Shown: in pieces, positions 54,056 through 63,434 of the stretch
How positions within the stretch are numbered: the stretch's first letter is position 1
How the letters are laid out: each line of letters opens with the position of its first letter
Assembly: GCA_963712565.1 (NCBI GenBank)
Contig: CAVQIP010000037.1
Location: 62,001 to 126,000 of the forward strand
Direction: 5' to 3'
DNA: 64,000 nt
Source: VAZQ01 sp963712565
GTDB lineage: Bacteria > Pseudomonadota > Alphaproteobacteria > Rhizobiales > Xanthobacteraceae
The notes under the pieces: model-generated
Seen by the model: the letters and a program-made list of their open reading frames with translations, nothing else
Databases searched by the model: none
What the model was told of the DNA's origin: nothing
Made by a program: the position numbers and the translations under genes

Positions 54056-54850
54056 ATGATCTCGATCGCGGGCGTCGAGCTTGAGATGTTCGAGCGCGGC
54101 CGCGGGGCGCCGATCCTCTACCTGCACGGCGGCGCCGGCATCGCATCCGATATGGCCTTCATCGATCTGCTGGCGAAAGAGCGGCGCGTCATCGCCCCCT
54201 CGCATCCCGGCTTTGGCAAATCGTCGTTGCCGGATTGGCTCGACAACGTGGACGATATCGCCCACATCTATCTCGAATTGATGGATCGCCTCGGCCTGAC
54301 CCGGACCGATCTGGTGGGCTGCTCGATCGGCGGATGGATCGCCGCCGAAATTGCGACCAAGGTGCCGGAGCGAGTCGACCGCCTTGTGCTCATCGGCCCA
54401 GTCGGCGTCAAGACCGGCAAACCCGACAAGCTCGACATCCCGGACGTGTTCGCGATGCCGCGCGACAAGCTCGATCGGCTGCGCTTCCACGACCCCGCCA
54501 AGAACGCGGCCGACCTGGCATCGATGCCCGAGGACGAGCTTCACATCGTCGCCCGCAACCGCGAGACGTTGGCGCTGCTGACCTGGGAGCCGTACATGCA
54601 CAATCCCAAGCTCAAGCATCGGCTCCACCGGGTGAATGTCCCGGCGCTGTTTCTGCGCGGCGCAAGCGACGGCATCGTCTCGGCCGAATATCTCGAACGC
54701 TACGCGGCGCTCGTTCCTCAGTCGCGGATCGAGACCGTCGCCGAGGCAGGACACCTGCCGCAGCTCGAGCAGCCCACGGCAACGGCTGCGAAAGTCTTGC
54801 AATTCTTGCAGAGCCAGCACGCGGCCGCGACATCCGGAGCAAGGTCATGA
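54056..54850 (+). CDS. Alpha/beta-fold hydrolase
   Basis: A 264-residue hydrolase with HGGAGIASD oxyanion loop, nucleophile Ser in GCSIGGWIAAEIA near residue 90, Asp in FLRGASDGIVSAEYLERY and His in ETVAEAGHLPQLEQP. The sequence resembles C-C bond hydrolases and esterases of the MhpC type. Its stop overlaps the ATG of the second LLM monooxygenase (ATGA at 54847-54850), so the two are co-translated; this suggests the hydrolase acts on the monooxygenase product. Confidence 0.9.
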   Translation: MISIAGVELEMFERGRGAPILYLHGGAGIASDMAFIDLLAKERRVIAPSHPGFGKSSLPDWLDNVDDIAHIYLELMDRLGLTRTDLVGCSIGGWIAAEIATKVPERVDRLVLIGPVGVKTGKPDKLDIPDVFAMPRDKLDRLRFHDPAKNAADLASMPEDELHIVARNRETLALLTWEPYMHNPKLKHRLHRVNVPALFLRGASDGIVSAEYLERYAALVPQSRIETVAEAGHLPQLEQPTATAAKVLQFLQSQHAAATSGARS

Positions 54851-56049
54851 AAGCGTGGCACTTCAGTGAGAACGCCTATCCCTATCTGCCGCCCGCGGAC
54901 GAATACGAATCGATCCGGGTCTCGCTGCCCAATCGCATCTACGATCCGAAAAAGGGCGCCGCGCTCTACGACCGCTACATCGACGAATGGCTGGTGGCCG
55001 AAGACGAGGGCATGGAGATCATGCTCAATGAGCATCACCAGACCGCGACCTGCGTCGATCCTGCGGCGCCGCTGGTGCTCGCTGCCCTGGCGCGGCTGAC
55101 CAAGACGGCGCGGCTGCTGATCCTGGGAAACCCGGTCGCCAACCGCCGCCAGCCCGTGCGCGTGGCCGAAGAGATGGCGATGGTCGACGTGCTCTCAAAG
55201 GGCCGGCTCGAATGCGGCTTCGTGCGCGGCGTGCCCTATGAGGTGCTGCCCGCGAACAGCAACCCGGTGCGCATGAACGAGCGTCAGTGGGAAGCCATGG
55301 ATCTCATCGTCAAGGCCTGGACCAATCACGACGGGCCGGTGAGCCACGAGGGCCGGTTCTTCCACCACCGCAACATCAACATCTGGCCGCGTCCCTACCA
55401 GCAGCCGCATCCGCCGATCTGGGTGTCGACCACCACGCCGGGCGGCGCCGGCCGCGTCGGCGCGCGCGGTTACGTGCAGGCGACGTTCCTCACCGGATAC
55501 GGCGGCACGCCCGCGATCTACGAGTCCTACCGCAAGGGCTGGCGCGAGGCCGGCCGCGGAGACGACATTCCGGTCAACCGATTGGCCTATGCGGCGCTGG
55601 TCTACGCCGGCGAGAGCGAAAAGGAAGCGCGCGCGGGCGCCGAAAAGCTCCTTTGGTACATGACGGCGAACAAGGTGCCGCTGCATTTCTGCTATCCGCC
55701 CGGCTATGTGCCCACTCCGGTGCACGCGCAAATCCTGCGCGGCGCGGCCATCGACCAGCACGCCGCCAATCGGGCCAACGCGACCGTGGACAAGGCGATC
55801 GAGGCCGGCATCATGTTCGCCGGCACGCCCGATCAGGTCTTCAAGCAGATCAAGAAGATGTACGACCACGTCGGTGGTTTCGGGCACCTGCTGATCATGG
55901 GGCAGGCTGGATTTCTCGAGCACGACGAGACGGTGCACGGCATCAAGACCTTCGCGCGCGAGGTCTATCCGCGGCTCAAGCAGGAGTTTCCCGATAGCGC
56001 GGTCTCGGGCATACGCCAGGAGAGCGCAACCGCGCGCGTGGTCGCTTAG
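54847..56049 (+). CDS. Luciferase-like (LLM class) flavin-dependent monooxygenase
   Basis: A 400-residue intact LLM protein: MKAWHFSENAYPYLPPADEY, then AEDEGMEIMLNEHHQTATCV, LLILGNPVANRRQPVRVAEE and GFVRGVPYEVLPANS, WPRPYQQPHPPIWVSTTTPG. These motifs match those of the damaged paralogue at 47952, including the WPRPYQQPHPPIW block. The last segment (HVGGFGHLLIMGQAGFLEHD) is the conserved C-terminal helix of LLM enzymes. A flavin reductase partner is not encoded nearby. Confidence 0.93.
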   Translation: MKAWHFSENAYPYLPPADEYESIRVSLPNRIYDPKKGAALYDRYIDEWLVAEDEGMEIMLNEHHQTATCVDPAAPLVLAALARLTKTARLLILGNPVANRRQPVRVAEEMAMVDVLSKGRLECGFVRGVPYEVLPANSNPVRMNERQWEAMDLIVKAWTNHDGPVSHEGRFFHHRNINIWPRPYQQPHPPIWVSTTTPGGAGRVGARGYVQATFLTGYGGTPAIYESYRKGWREAGRGDDIPVNRLAYAALVYAGESEKEARAGAEKLLWYMTANKVPLHFCYPPGYVPTPVHAQILRGAAIDQHAANRANATVDKAIEAGIMFAGTPDQVFKQIKKMYDHVGGFGHLLIMGQAGFLEHDETVHGIKTFAREVYPRLKQEFPDSAVSGIRQESATARVVA

Positions 56050-56068
56050 CCTGGCCGCGTGTCGCAGC

Positions 56069-56989
56069 ATGGCGCTGACGCACGAGACCGGTCTGATCAC
56101 GGCGCCGGTGCCGGTCTATTTCGAGACTTTCGCGCCCGCGGCCGCGGGCGGACGACCGACGGTGGTGATGGTGCACGGCGGCGCTCATTCCGGCGCCTGC
56201 TATCAACGCACGGCCGATGACCGCCCAGGCTGGGCCTATCGCTTCGCCGAGCGCGGCTACCGCACCGTGGTGCCGGATTGGCCGGGCACCGGCCGCAGCG
56301 GCTATATTCCGCTCGATCGCCTCGACGGCGCGATCGTGGTCGAGGGCCTCGGCGCGCTGATCCGCGCGCTCGGCGCGCCGGTGGTGCTGCTCACCCATTC
56401 CATGTCGGGCTGCTACGGTTGGCGGCTGTTGGAGCTGCACGGCGACGTCATCGACGCGGTCGTCGGCGTCGCGCCCGGACCGCCCGGCAATATCCAGAAG
56501 CCCGCGCCGGTCTACGCGGAAACCGAAAGCGAGATCGAGACCGAAGCCTCCGGGCGGCGCGTGCGCATCGACAAGACCGCGCCGGTCGTTGCCAGCCGTG
56601 ATTTCGTGGAGCGAAAGTTGGTCGGCGAGAGCCGGTATTTCCCGCGCGACCGGCTCGCCGGCTATGCCGCGAGCCTGCGCCCGATTCCGCCCAACATCAT
56701 GCTCGAGCGCCAGAACGTGCACGGCCGGCAAGTGCGGGTGCAGGATCCGGGCAAGCTCGCCGGCAAGCGCATCCTCGTCATCACCGGCACCGCCGATCTC
56801 GACCATGCCCGCGAGGTCGACGGCGCCATCGTCACCTGGCTTAACTCCAACGGCGCCAAGGCCGACTTCTGCTTCCTCGCCGACCGCGGTATTGTCGGCA
56901 ACGGCCACATGCTGATGTTGGAGCAAAACAGCGACGAGATCGCGGGCATCATCCTCGATTGGCTCGAAGCCGCTCACACCGGCGCATGA
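56069..56989 (+). CDS. Alpha/beta-fold hydrolase
   Basis: A 306-residue hydrolase. VVMVHGGAHSGACYQRTADD contains the oxyanion HGG; the nucleophile Ser is in LLTHSMSGCYGWRLLE near residue 110; NGHMLMLEQNSDEIAG has the catalytic His. The cap region (GNIQKPAPVYAETESEIETE) is long. The HGGAHSGACY N-terminal motif is typical of hydrolases of unknown substrate that occur in aromatic clusters of Alphaproteobacteria and Burkholderiales. Gap to the preceding gene 19 bases. Confidence 0.9.
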   Translation: MALTHETGLITAPVPVYFETFAPAAAGGRPTVVMVHGGAHSGACYQRTADDRPGWAYRFAERGYRTVVPDWPGTGRSGYIPLDRLDGAIVVEGLGALIRALGAPVVLLTHSMSGCYGWRLLELHGDVIDAVVGVAPGPPGNIQKPAPVYAETESEIETEASGRRVRIDKTAPVVASRDFVERKLVGESRYFPRDRLAGYAASLRPIPPNIMLERQNVHGRQVRVQDPGKLAGKRILVITGTADLDHAREVDGAIVTWLNSNGAKADFCFLADRGIVGNGHMLMLEQNSDEIAGIILDWLEAAHTGA

Positions 56990-57053
56990 TTCGCGATGGT
57001 GCCGGCGATGATGACCGAGCTCACGCCGTACAGAACAAGAGGAGACCTCAATC

Positions 57054-58067
57054 ATGGCAAAGATCGTGCTCGGCATGGCGGCATCGCACGGCCCGTTATT
57101 GGCGACGCCGCCGGAGCAATGGGATCAGCGTGTCGAGGCCGATCGCCGCAATCCGGCATTGGTCTATCGCGACGGCACGTTCAAGTTCGAGGACCTGGCG
57201 AAGCTGCGCGCCAAGGAAAACCTCGAGGACCAGATCAGACTTCCCGTCAAGCAGAAGCGATACGACGCCTGCCAGCGCGCGATGGCGGAAATGGCGCGGG
57301 TGTTCAAACAGGTGAAGCCGGACGTCGCCATCCTCGTCGGCAACGATCAGATGGAGGTGTTCGAGGACGCCAACATTCCAGCCTTCATGGTGTGCTTCGG
57401 CGAGAACCTCGACAATATTCCGTTCTCGGAGGTGCAGAAAAAACGACTGCCGCCCGGCATCGAGATCGCCGAGCCGAATCATCACGGCAAGAGCGCGCAA
57501 ACCTATCCCGGCCATCCCAAGCTCGGCCGTTACCTGATCGAGGCGCTGGTGCAGCGCGATTTCGACGTGGCGGCGGGGGCGCGGCTGCCGCAATCGTCCT
57601 CGTCCAACATCTCGGGGCTTCCGCACGCCTATGGCTTCATCTACCGCCGCGTCATGCAGGAGAATTTCGTCCCCGCGGTTCCGTTCTTCATCAACACGTT
57701 CTATCCGCCCAACCAGCCGAGCACGCGGCGCTGTTTCGCGCTCGGCGAGGCCTTGGCCGACGCGATCGCCGCATGGGACGCCAATCTGCGGGTCGCGGTC
57801 ATCGGCTCCGGCGGGATGTCGCATTTCGTGGTGGATGAGGAACTCGACCGCGGTTTTCTCGACGCGATGAAGCGCAAGGACACCGACGCCCTGATCTCCA
57901 TTCCCGCTTACAACTTCCGCTCCGGCACCTCCGAGCTGAAGAATTGGATTCCCGTGGCCGGCGCCATGAACGCGGTGGGGCTCGAGATGACCGTGATCGA
58001 CTATCAGCCGCTCTATCGCTCGTCCGCCGGTACTGGCAGCGGAATGGCGTTCGCGTATTGGCGCTAG
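57054..58067 (+). CDS. Class III extradiol ring-cleavage dioxygenase (LigB/protocatechuate 4,5-dioxygenase beta-like)
   Basis: A 337-residue LigB-type enzyme. N-terminal GMAASHGPLLATPPEQWDQR supplies the first metal His; VAILVGNDQMEVF, AEPNHHGKSAQTYPGHPKL and VAVIGSGGMSHFVVDEELDR carry further family residues. Such non-heme Fe(II) enzymes open catechol-type rings (protocatechuate, gallate, 2,3-dihydroxyphenylpropionate). It is the last gene of the co-directional block that begins with the transporter at 43 kb and gives the strongest evidence that the block handles an aromatic compound. Alpha subunit (LigA) is not seen. Confidence 0.9.
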   Translation: MAKIVLGMAASHGPLLATPPEQWDQRVEADRRNPALVYRDGTFKFEDLAKLRAKENLEDQIRLPVKQKRYDACQRAMAEMARVFKQVKPDVAILVGNDQMEVFEDANIPAFMVCFGENLDNIPFSEVQKKRLPPGIEIAEPNHHGKSAQTYPGHPKLGRYLIEALVQRDFDVAAGARLPQSSSSNISGLPHAYGFIYRRVMQENFVPAVPFFINTFYPPNQPSTRRCFALGEALADAIAAWDANLRVAVIGSGGMSHFVVDEELDRGFLDAMKRKDTDALISIPAYNFRSGTSELKNWIPVAGAMNAVGLEMTVIDYQPLYRSSAGTGSGMAFAYWR

Positions 58068-58244
58068 GTCCGGCTTAGGGCCGTCCGCGCCGCGCACGCT
58101 CTCCCTCCGGCGCGCGCATTCGCGCTATGCCGCGGGTGTCGTCGCCGCCCGTTTCTGTCTGTTGCTCCTTCGCCACAGACCGAATTAGTTCGCTGCGATT
58201 CATTCGCAAGTGCATTTCGCGACCGTAATTTAAGCGTATGGGGG

Positions 58245-60291
58245 ATGCTCCGTCGGAGCGGGGGCAAAGCCGTGTGCGCGCGAAGGACGAAGCCAATCGG
58301 AATGTTGCTTGCCGCCGTCTGCGCCGCGCCGATACCTGCCGCGGTTTCGGCGCTGGGCGCGGACCGCGCGCAGCAAATGCCGCTCGCGGCGACGATCAAT
58401 TCGGTCTTCGACTGGACCGGCCTCTACGTCGGCGGCCACGTCGGCTACGCCCGCGGGAATGCGCAGGTGACCCTGGCCAACCCCGATCCGATCAATTTCG
58501 GCAGCCCGTTCGGGAGCCTCATCGGCGGCGTGCAGATCGGTTACAACTACGTCTTGCCCTCGCGCTTTCTGCTCGGCGTCGAAGCCGATGCGTCGTTCCT
58601 GAACTATCTGTCGGCGGATGACGTTGCCTGGTTCCGCACCACGACCGACACCGATATCGCCGAGAAGATCGAGTTCATGGCGACGCTGCGCGGCCGTTTC
58701 GGCTACGCTTTCGACCACTGGATGGTCTATGCGACCGGCGGAGCCGGCCTGGTCGCTGGGACGCTTCCTGCAGACCCCCGGCTTGGCCGACGACCAAGAC
58801 AAGGTTCTGCGCCTGCACACGGGCTGGTCGCTCGGCGCGGGTGCCGAAGTCGCGATTGCGCCGAGCTGGACGGCGAAGCTCGAATATCTCTATGCGAATT
58901 TCGGGGGCGTTGACGCCGATTTTCCCTCGGGCGCGACCGCCGCATCCTCGTTCGACGTGCATATGATCCGCGCCGGACTCAACTACAAGCTCACATCGCC
59001 GGCTGCACGTGTCGGCGAAGCCGGCAACGGATCGCAGACCCAATTCGACAACTGGGAAATCCACGGTCAGACCACCTATATCCAGCAAGGCTACCCGGCA
59101 TTCCGGTCGCCGTATGTCGGCGAGAACAGTTTCACGCCCTGGCCGCAGACACGGGCGACTTGGACCGCCAGCGTGTTTCTCGGCCTGCGGCTCTGGGATG
59201 GCGGCGAGCTCTACTACAATCCGGAGCTGCTGCAGGGTTTTGGCCTGCACGACACGACGGGCGCGGCCGGCTTCCCAAACGGCGAGGCGCAGAAGTCGAA
59301 TTTTCCCTATCCGCGCTACAGCACGTCGCGCCTGTTCATGCGGCAGACGCTGGGGTTCGGCGGCGAGCAGGAGACCGTCGAGAGCAGCTACGGCCAGATG
59401 GCGGGAAAGCGCGACATCTCGCGGCTCACCGTCCAGGTCGGGAGATTCGCGGTGCACGACGTCTTCGACAACAACACCTACGCCATGGACTCGCGCGCGG
59501 ATTTCATGAACTGGTCGATCTGGGCGGCCGGCGCGTTTGATTATCCCTCCGACAAGGTCGGGCTCGGCTACGGCGCGGTCGCCGAGCTCAATCAGAAATA
59601 CTGGGCGGTGCGCGTCGGCTATTTTCTGGTCGGGAACGAGCCGAACGCGAACAATTTCGACATGAAAGTGTTCACGCGCGGCGCCTACGTCACCGAACTC
59701 GAGACGCGCTACGCGTTGTTCTTCCGGCCGGGCAAGTTTCGCCTGGGGATCTGGGCCGACACCTATCTTTCCGGCAGCTACAGCGGGGCTCTCGATTTGA
59801 CCGCGATGAATCCCGGCCTGGACCCGACCGACGCGATCGTCCTGACGCGCAAGGGGCGAACCAAGTACGGCTACTACCTGAATTTCGAGCAGTCGGTGAC
59901 CGACGACATCGGGATATTCGGCCGCTGGAGCTGGAACAACGGCAAGGACGAGATCGCGGCCTTCACCGATATCGATGCCAGCCTCTCCCTGGGCACCTCG
60001 ATCAAGGGCACGGCGTGGGGACGGCCGGAGGACAGGATCGGTCTCGCGGGCGCCATCAACAGCCTGTCGCGCGATCACCGCGACTACATCGCGGCGGGGG
60101 GGCTCGGCATCCTGATCGGCGACGGTCGGCTCAACTACCGCCCCGAGACAATTCTCGAAACCTTCTACGCCATGAACGTGAGCAAGGGCATGATGCTGAC
60201 CTTCGATTATCAGTTCTTGGTCAATCCCGCGCACAACACCGACCGAGGGCCAGTTTCGGTCTTTTCCGCACGGGTGCATGCCGAGTTCTGA
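58245..60291 (+). pseudogene. Outer-membrane protein: Omp25/Opa-like barrel joined to OprB-type carbohydrate porin (single frameshift near 58759)
   Basis: About 682 codons. The signal peptide region is KPIGMLLAAVCAAPIPAAVS; residues about 55-240 read as a small Omp25/RopB-like barrel (WTGLYVGGHVGYARGNAQVT, GVQIGYNYVLPSRFLLGVEA, SLGAGAEVAIAPSWTAKLEY). From about residue 260 a long barrel with OprB/carbohydrate porin strands follows (NWEIHGQTTYIQQGYPAFRS, RWSWNNGKDEIAAFTDIDAS, MMLTFDYQFLVNPAHNTDRG) ending in Phe, as required for outer-membrane insertion. One extra base near 58759 breaks the frame within the first barrel. Two barrels in one chain is an unusual layout for the family. Confidence 0.82.
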
Positions 60292-60457
60292 GCGGCGGCG
60301 GATGCCCGGTAGGGCGTTGTTGTAGCTGGAGAAAATATCTACTCCTGATAGAACACCCGCGCGTTCCACGATGCGAAACGGGCGTTTCACCAGCCGCAAC
60401 GCCCTCTCCGATTGTTTTTGGAACAATGCTGCGTATATAACCATCATAAAGGCGAGT

Positions 60458-60463
60458 TATAAT
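60458..60463 (+). promoter_or_regulatory. Candidate -10 box for the HlyD-type gene
   Basis: A perfect TATAAT, 46 bases before the GTG at 60509, in an AT-rich island (GTATATAACCATCATAAAGG upstream). No good -35 hexamer is seen at normal spacing, so activator-dependent transcription is possible. Confidence 0.4.
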
Positions 60464-60508
60464 CGCTGCGATAGGCGACGAGACGCGCTCCCGAGGGTAG
60501 ACATAGAC

Positions 60509-61774
60509 GTGCCCAACGATCCTGATCGCCCCCGGCTGCGGGTGCGCCGATTGCCGGCGCGGCTGCAGGCGCTGATCGTTCTGGCACTGGTCGCAGGCTT
60601 GGGCGCCGGCGCTTGGGCGGTCAAGTCGCACACCCACACCAGCAAAGCGGCGGATGCCGATGCGGTCTCAAGCCAGTCGAAGCGGCCGCGCGGCTTGTTT
60701 TACCCCAGCGCCGCCCAGTGGGCGACGCTGACGGTCGAGCCGGCGCAGCAGCGGGTCTTTCGTTCCGAGCGGGCCACCGAAGGCAAGATCGCGGTCGACG
60801 AAGACCGCTCGACGCCGATCTTCTCTCCTTATGCGGGCAGGGTCACGAGGCTCTTCGTCAAGCCCGGCGATACCGTCAGCATCGGCCAGCCGCTGTTCAC
60901 GGTCGAAGCCGCCGACATGGTGCAGGCGCAGAACGATTTCATTACCGCCTCTACCGCGCTCAACAAGGCCCGCTCGGCGCTCAACTTGGCGCAGATCAAT
61001 GACAAGCGTCAGCGCCTGCTCTATGAGGGAAAGGCGGTGCCGCTCAAGGAGGTGCAGCAGGCGCAAGGTGCGCTCGATGCCGCCCAGAACGATGTCCGCT
61101 CCGCCGACGTCGCGCTCGAAGCGGCGCGCAACCGGCTGCGCATTCTCGGCAAGACCGACCAGGAGATCGCCGAGTTCCAGGAACGCGGCACCATCAATCC
61201 GGCTACGGCGATCTATGCCCCAATCGCTGGCACGATCGTGCAACGCAAGGTCGGACCGGGGCAATATGTCGGCAGCGGTGCGAGCGAGCCGGTCTTCGTC
61301 ATCGGTGATTTGTCCACGGTCTGGGTCGCGGCCTACATCCGCGAGATCGAGGCCCCGATGGTGCATATCGGTCAGGCGATCTATTTCACCGTTCTCGCCT
61401 ATCCCGATCGAACCTTCCCCGCCAACATCTCCTATGTCGCAACGGCGCTCGATCCGACCACGCGCCGCTTGCCCGTGCGTGCGACCGTGAACAACGCCGA
61501 AGGGCTGCTCAAGCCGGAGATGTTCGCAAGCGTGAAGATCCTCACCGGCGAAGGCGACACCGCGGTCGCTGTGCCGGGCGATGCCATCATCTACGAGGGT
61601 GGCGCCGCCCGCGTCTGGGTGGTGCGTGACGACAGGGCGATCGAGCTGCGGCGAATCAAGGTCGGGCTGACCAACGGCACCATGGTCGAGGTGCTGGAGG
61701 GTCTCGCGCCCAGCGACCGCGTGATCACCAAGGGCAGCCTCTTCATCGACCGGGTGGCGGCGGCGGCCGGCTAG
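60509..61774 (+). CDS. Efflux RND-type periplasmic adaptor protein (HlyD/CusB-like)
   Basis: A 421-residue membrane-fusion protein. N-terminal anchor LQALIVLALVAGLGAGAWAV near residues 19-38, then a beta-barrel/lipoyl/alpha-hairpin layout: FSPYAGRVTRLFVKPGDTVS (lipoyl half), QAQNDFITASTALNKARSAL (hairpin), IYAPIAGTIVQRKVGPGQYV (second lipoyl half) and the C-terminal membrane-proximal domain with DAIIYEGGAARVWVV. It bridges an inner-membrane pump to an outer-membrane channel. No RND pump gene lies on either side within the window; a TolC gene is convergent at 61974. GTG start with GAGGG about 13 bases upstream. Confidence 0.88.
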   Translation: MPNDPDRPRLRVRRLPARLQALIVLALVAGLGAGAWAVKSHTHTSKAADADAVSSQSKRPRGLFYPSAAQWATLTVEPAQQRVFRSERATEGKIAVDEDRSTPIFSPYAGRVTRLFVKPGDTVSIGQPLFTVEAADMVQAQNDFITASTALNKARSALNLAQINDKRQRLLYEGKAVPLKEVQQAQGALDAAQNDVRSADVALEAARNRLRILGKTDQEIAEFQERGTINPATAIYAPIAGTIVQRKVGPGQYVGSGASEPVFVIGDLSTVWVAAYIREIEAPMVHIGQAIYFTVLAYPDRTFPANISYVATALDPTTRRLPVRATVNNAEGLLKPEMFASVKILTGEGDTAVAVPGDAIIYEGGAARVWVVRDDRAIELRRIKVGLTNGTMVEVLEGLAPSDRVITKGSLFIDRVAAAAG

Positions 61775-61851
61775 CGCGTTTCGGCTCACATCGGACCACG
61801 CGTTCGGCGGGTCTAGCGCATTTTCTATCCAGCGTAACACAGGGGCGCGTC

Positions 61852-61940
61852 GTCATTGCCGGGCTTGACCCGGCAAGCCATTTTCGTTGCAACAATTTCA
61901 ATGCGAAATAGCCGGGCCCGCGGGTCAAGCCCGCCGGTGA
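61852..61940. repeat. GTCAT-type palindromic repeat between convergent HlyD and TolC genes
   Basis: GTCATTGCCGGGCTTGACCCGGCAA hairpin followed by an AT-rich spacer and GCGGGTCAAGCCCGC, ending near GATGTG. Related to 51708 and 24265. Lies in the 199-bp gap of two convergent genes. Confidence 0.7.
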
Positions 61941-61973
61941 TGTGTGTACCGAGCTGAATCACGCCAACCGATG

Positions 61974-63434
61974 TCATTGCCCCGAAGGCGTGCGCAGGCC
62001 GCCCCAGGCGTCGCGGACCTGGTGGTAGTGTACGTCGGGTGAATAGTCCGGGGTCTTGAGGCCGAGCGTCTTGACGTCGAGGTGGCCGGCGGCGGCGAGC
62101 AGGGTATAGGCCGCGATCACCCGGTCGCGCTGCGCTCCGATCAAGCGCGCGCGCGCGGCCATGAGGTCCTGCTGTGCGTTGAGCACGTCGAGCGTCGTGC
62201 GCTGGCCGCCCTGCGCTTCCTTCTGCACGCCGGAGAGCGCCACATTGGCGGCGCGCACCTCCGATTCCGCGGCCGCGAGCGCGATCTTCGCCCCCTCGTG
62301 GCTGACCCAGGCGCCGATCACCGCGGTCTGGGCCTGGTTGCGGATGAGCTCCAGCACGATGCGGGCCTGCATCGCGATTTCCTTGGCCTGGCGGATCTGC
62401 GACGCCGCGAGCCCGCCGTCGTAGATCGGCACGTTGGCCTGCCCCAGGATCGAGGCGATGTCGTTCGCCTTCGCGCTGAGCGTCGGGTCGTTCTCCCATT
62501 GGCGCTGGACGTTGCCCTGCACGGAAAGGGTGGGCCACAGGCTGCTCTCCGCGATCTTGGTGCCGAGCTGGGCCACGTCGATGTCGTACATGGCAGCGAG
62601 AATGGCGGGATGCTCCTTGCGGCTCATTGCCAGCGCCTCCTCGCGACTGCGCGGCAGCAGCCGGTCGATGGCGTCGGCCGCCGCCAGCCGGCCGGGCGGC
62701 GCGCCGGTCACCTGCGCGTAGATCGCCTGGCTGATGGCGAAGTTGACTTCCGCGGCATTGAGATCGGCGAGCCCGCGGCTGAGCCGCGCTTCCGACTGCG
62801 CCACGTCGGTCGGCGTGACGTCGCCGGCATCGAGCCGCTTCCTGGTGGTGCCGAGCGTCTCGCGCAGGAACGTGACGTTGATACGCTGCGCCTCGACCAG
62901 GCTCTGATTGGCGAACACGTTGGTATAGGCGATGACCGCGTCGAGCAGCACGCCCTGCCCGGTATTGCGCAATGCCTCGCGGCCCGAGCGCACCTGCGCC
63001 TCCGATTGACGCACGCTGTTGGCGGTCTTGAAGCCGTTGAACAGGGTCTGGGTGACGGTGAGGCCGATGGTCCAGGTGTGCAGCGTGGCGGTCTGGATGG
63101 TGTTGTCGGGAAACAGCACCCGGACCTGCTGCAGCCCCCCGGTCAGGCTGGCGATGATCTGGGGCCGGTATCCCGCCAGCGCCTGCGGAATGTTTTCGTC
63201 GGTGCCGCGCAGCCGCGCGCGCTCGGCGTTGAGCACGGGATTGCCCTGATAAGTGCGCACCAGGGCATCCGGCAGCGTTTCGGCGTTCCCCGGAGCCACG
63301 GGCACGACGGCCAGAATGGCAAAAACGGCGGCCCAACGGCCGGGGCGGAGGATGCAATGGAGCGCGGCCAGTGCGGCGCGGAGGCACGGCTGGCCGTTCG
63401 CACTCAATACGCCTACCGCTACGCGCATCGACAC
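61974..63434 (-). CDS. TolC family outer-membrane efflux protein
   Basis: A 486-residue outer-membrane factor. Signal region GRWAAVFAILAVVPVAPGNA, mature start ETLPDALVRTYQGNPVLNAE, then two internal repeats typical of TolC (LTQTLFNGFKTANSVRQSEA; DVTPTDVAQSEARLSRGLAD; then NVPIYDGGLAASQIRQAKEI; GQRTTLDVLNAQQDLMAARA). Long coiled-coil helices make the periplasmic tunnel. It is convergent with the HlyD-type gene, so common regulation is not obvious; together they could serve a drug or type I secretion pump encoded elsewhere. Confidence 0.93.
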   Translation of the reverse strand: MSMRVAVGVLSANGQPCLRAALAALHCILRPGRWAAVFAILAVVPVAPGNAETLPDALVRTYQGNPVLNAERARLRGTDENIPQALAGYRPQIIASLTGGLQQVRVLFPDNTIQTATLHTWTIGLTVTQTLFNGFKTANSVRQSEAQVRSGREALRNTGQGVLLDAVIAYTNVFANQSLVEAQRINVTFLRETLGTTRKRLDAGDVTPTDVAQSEARLSRGLADLNAAEVNFAISQAIYAQVTGAPPGRLAAADAIDRLLPRSREEALAMSRKEHPAILAAMYDIDVAQLGTKIAESSLWPTLSVQGNVQRQWENDPTLSAKANDIASILGQANVPIYDGGLAASQIRQAKEIAMQARIVLELIRNQAQTAVIGAWVSHEGAKIALAAAESEVRAANVALSGVQKEAQGGQRTTLDVLNAQQDLMAARARLIGAQRDRVIAAYTLLAAAGHLDVKTLGLKTPDYSPDVHYHQVRDAWGGLRTPSGQ

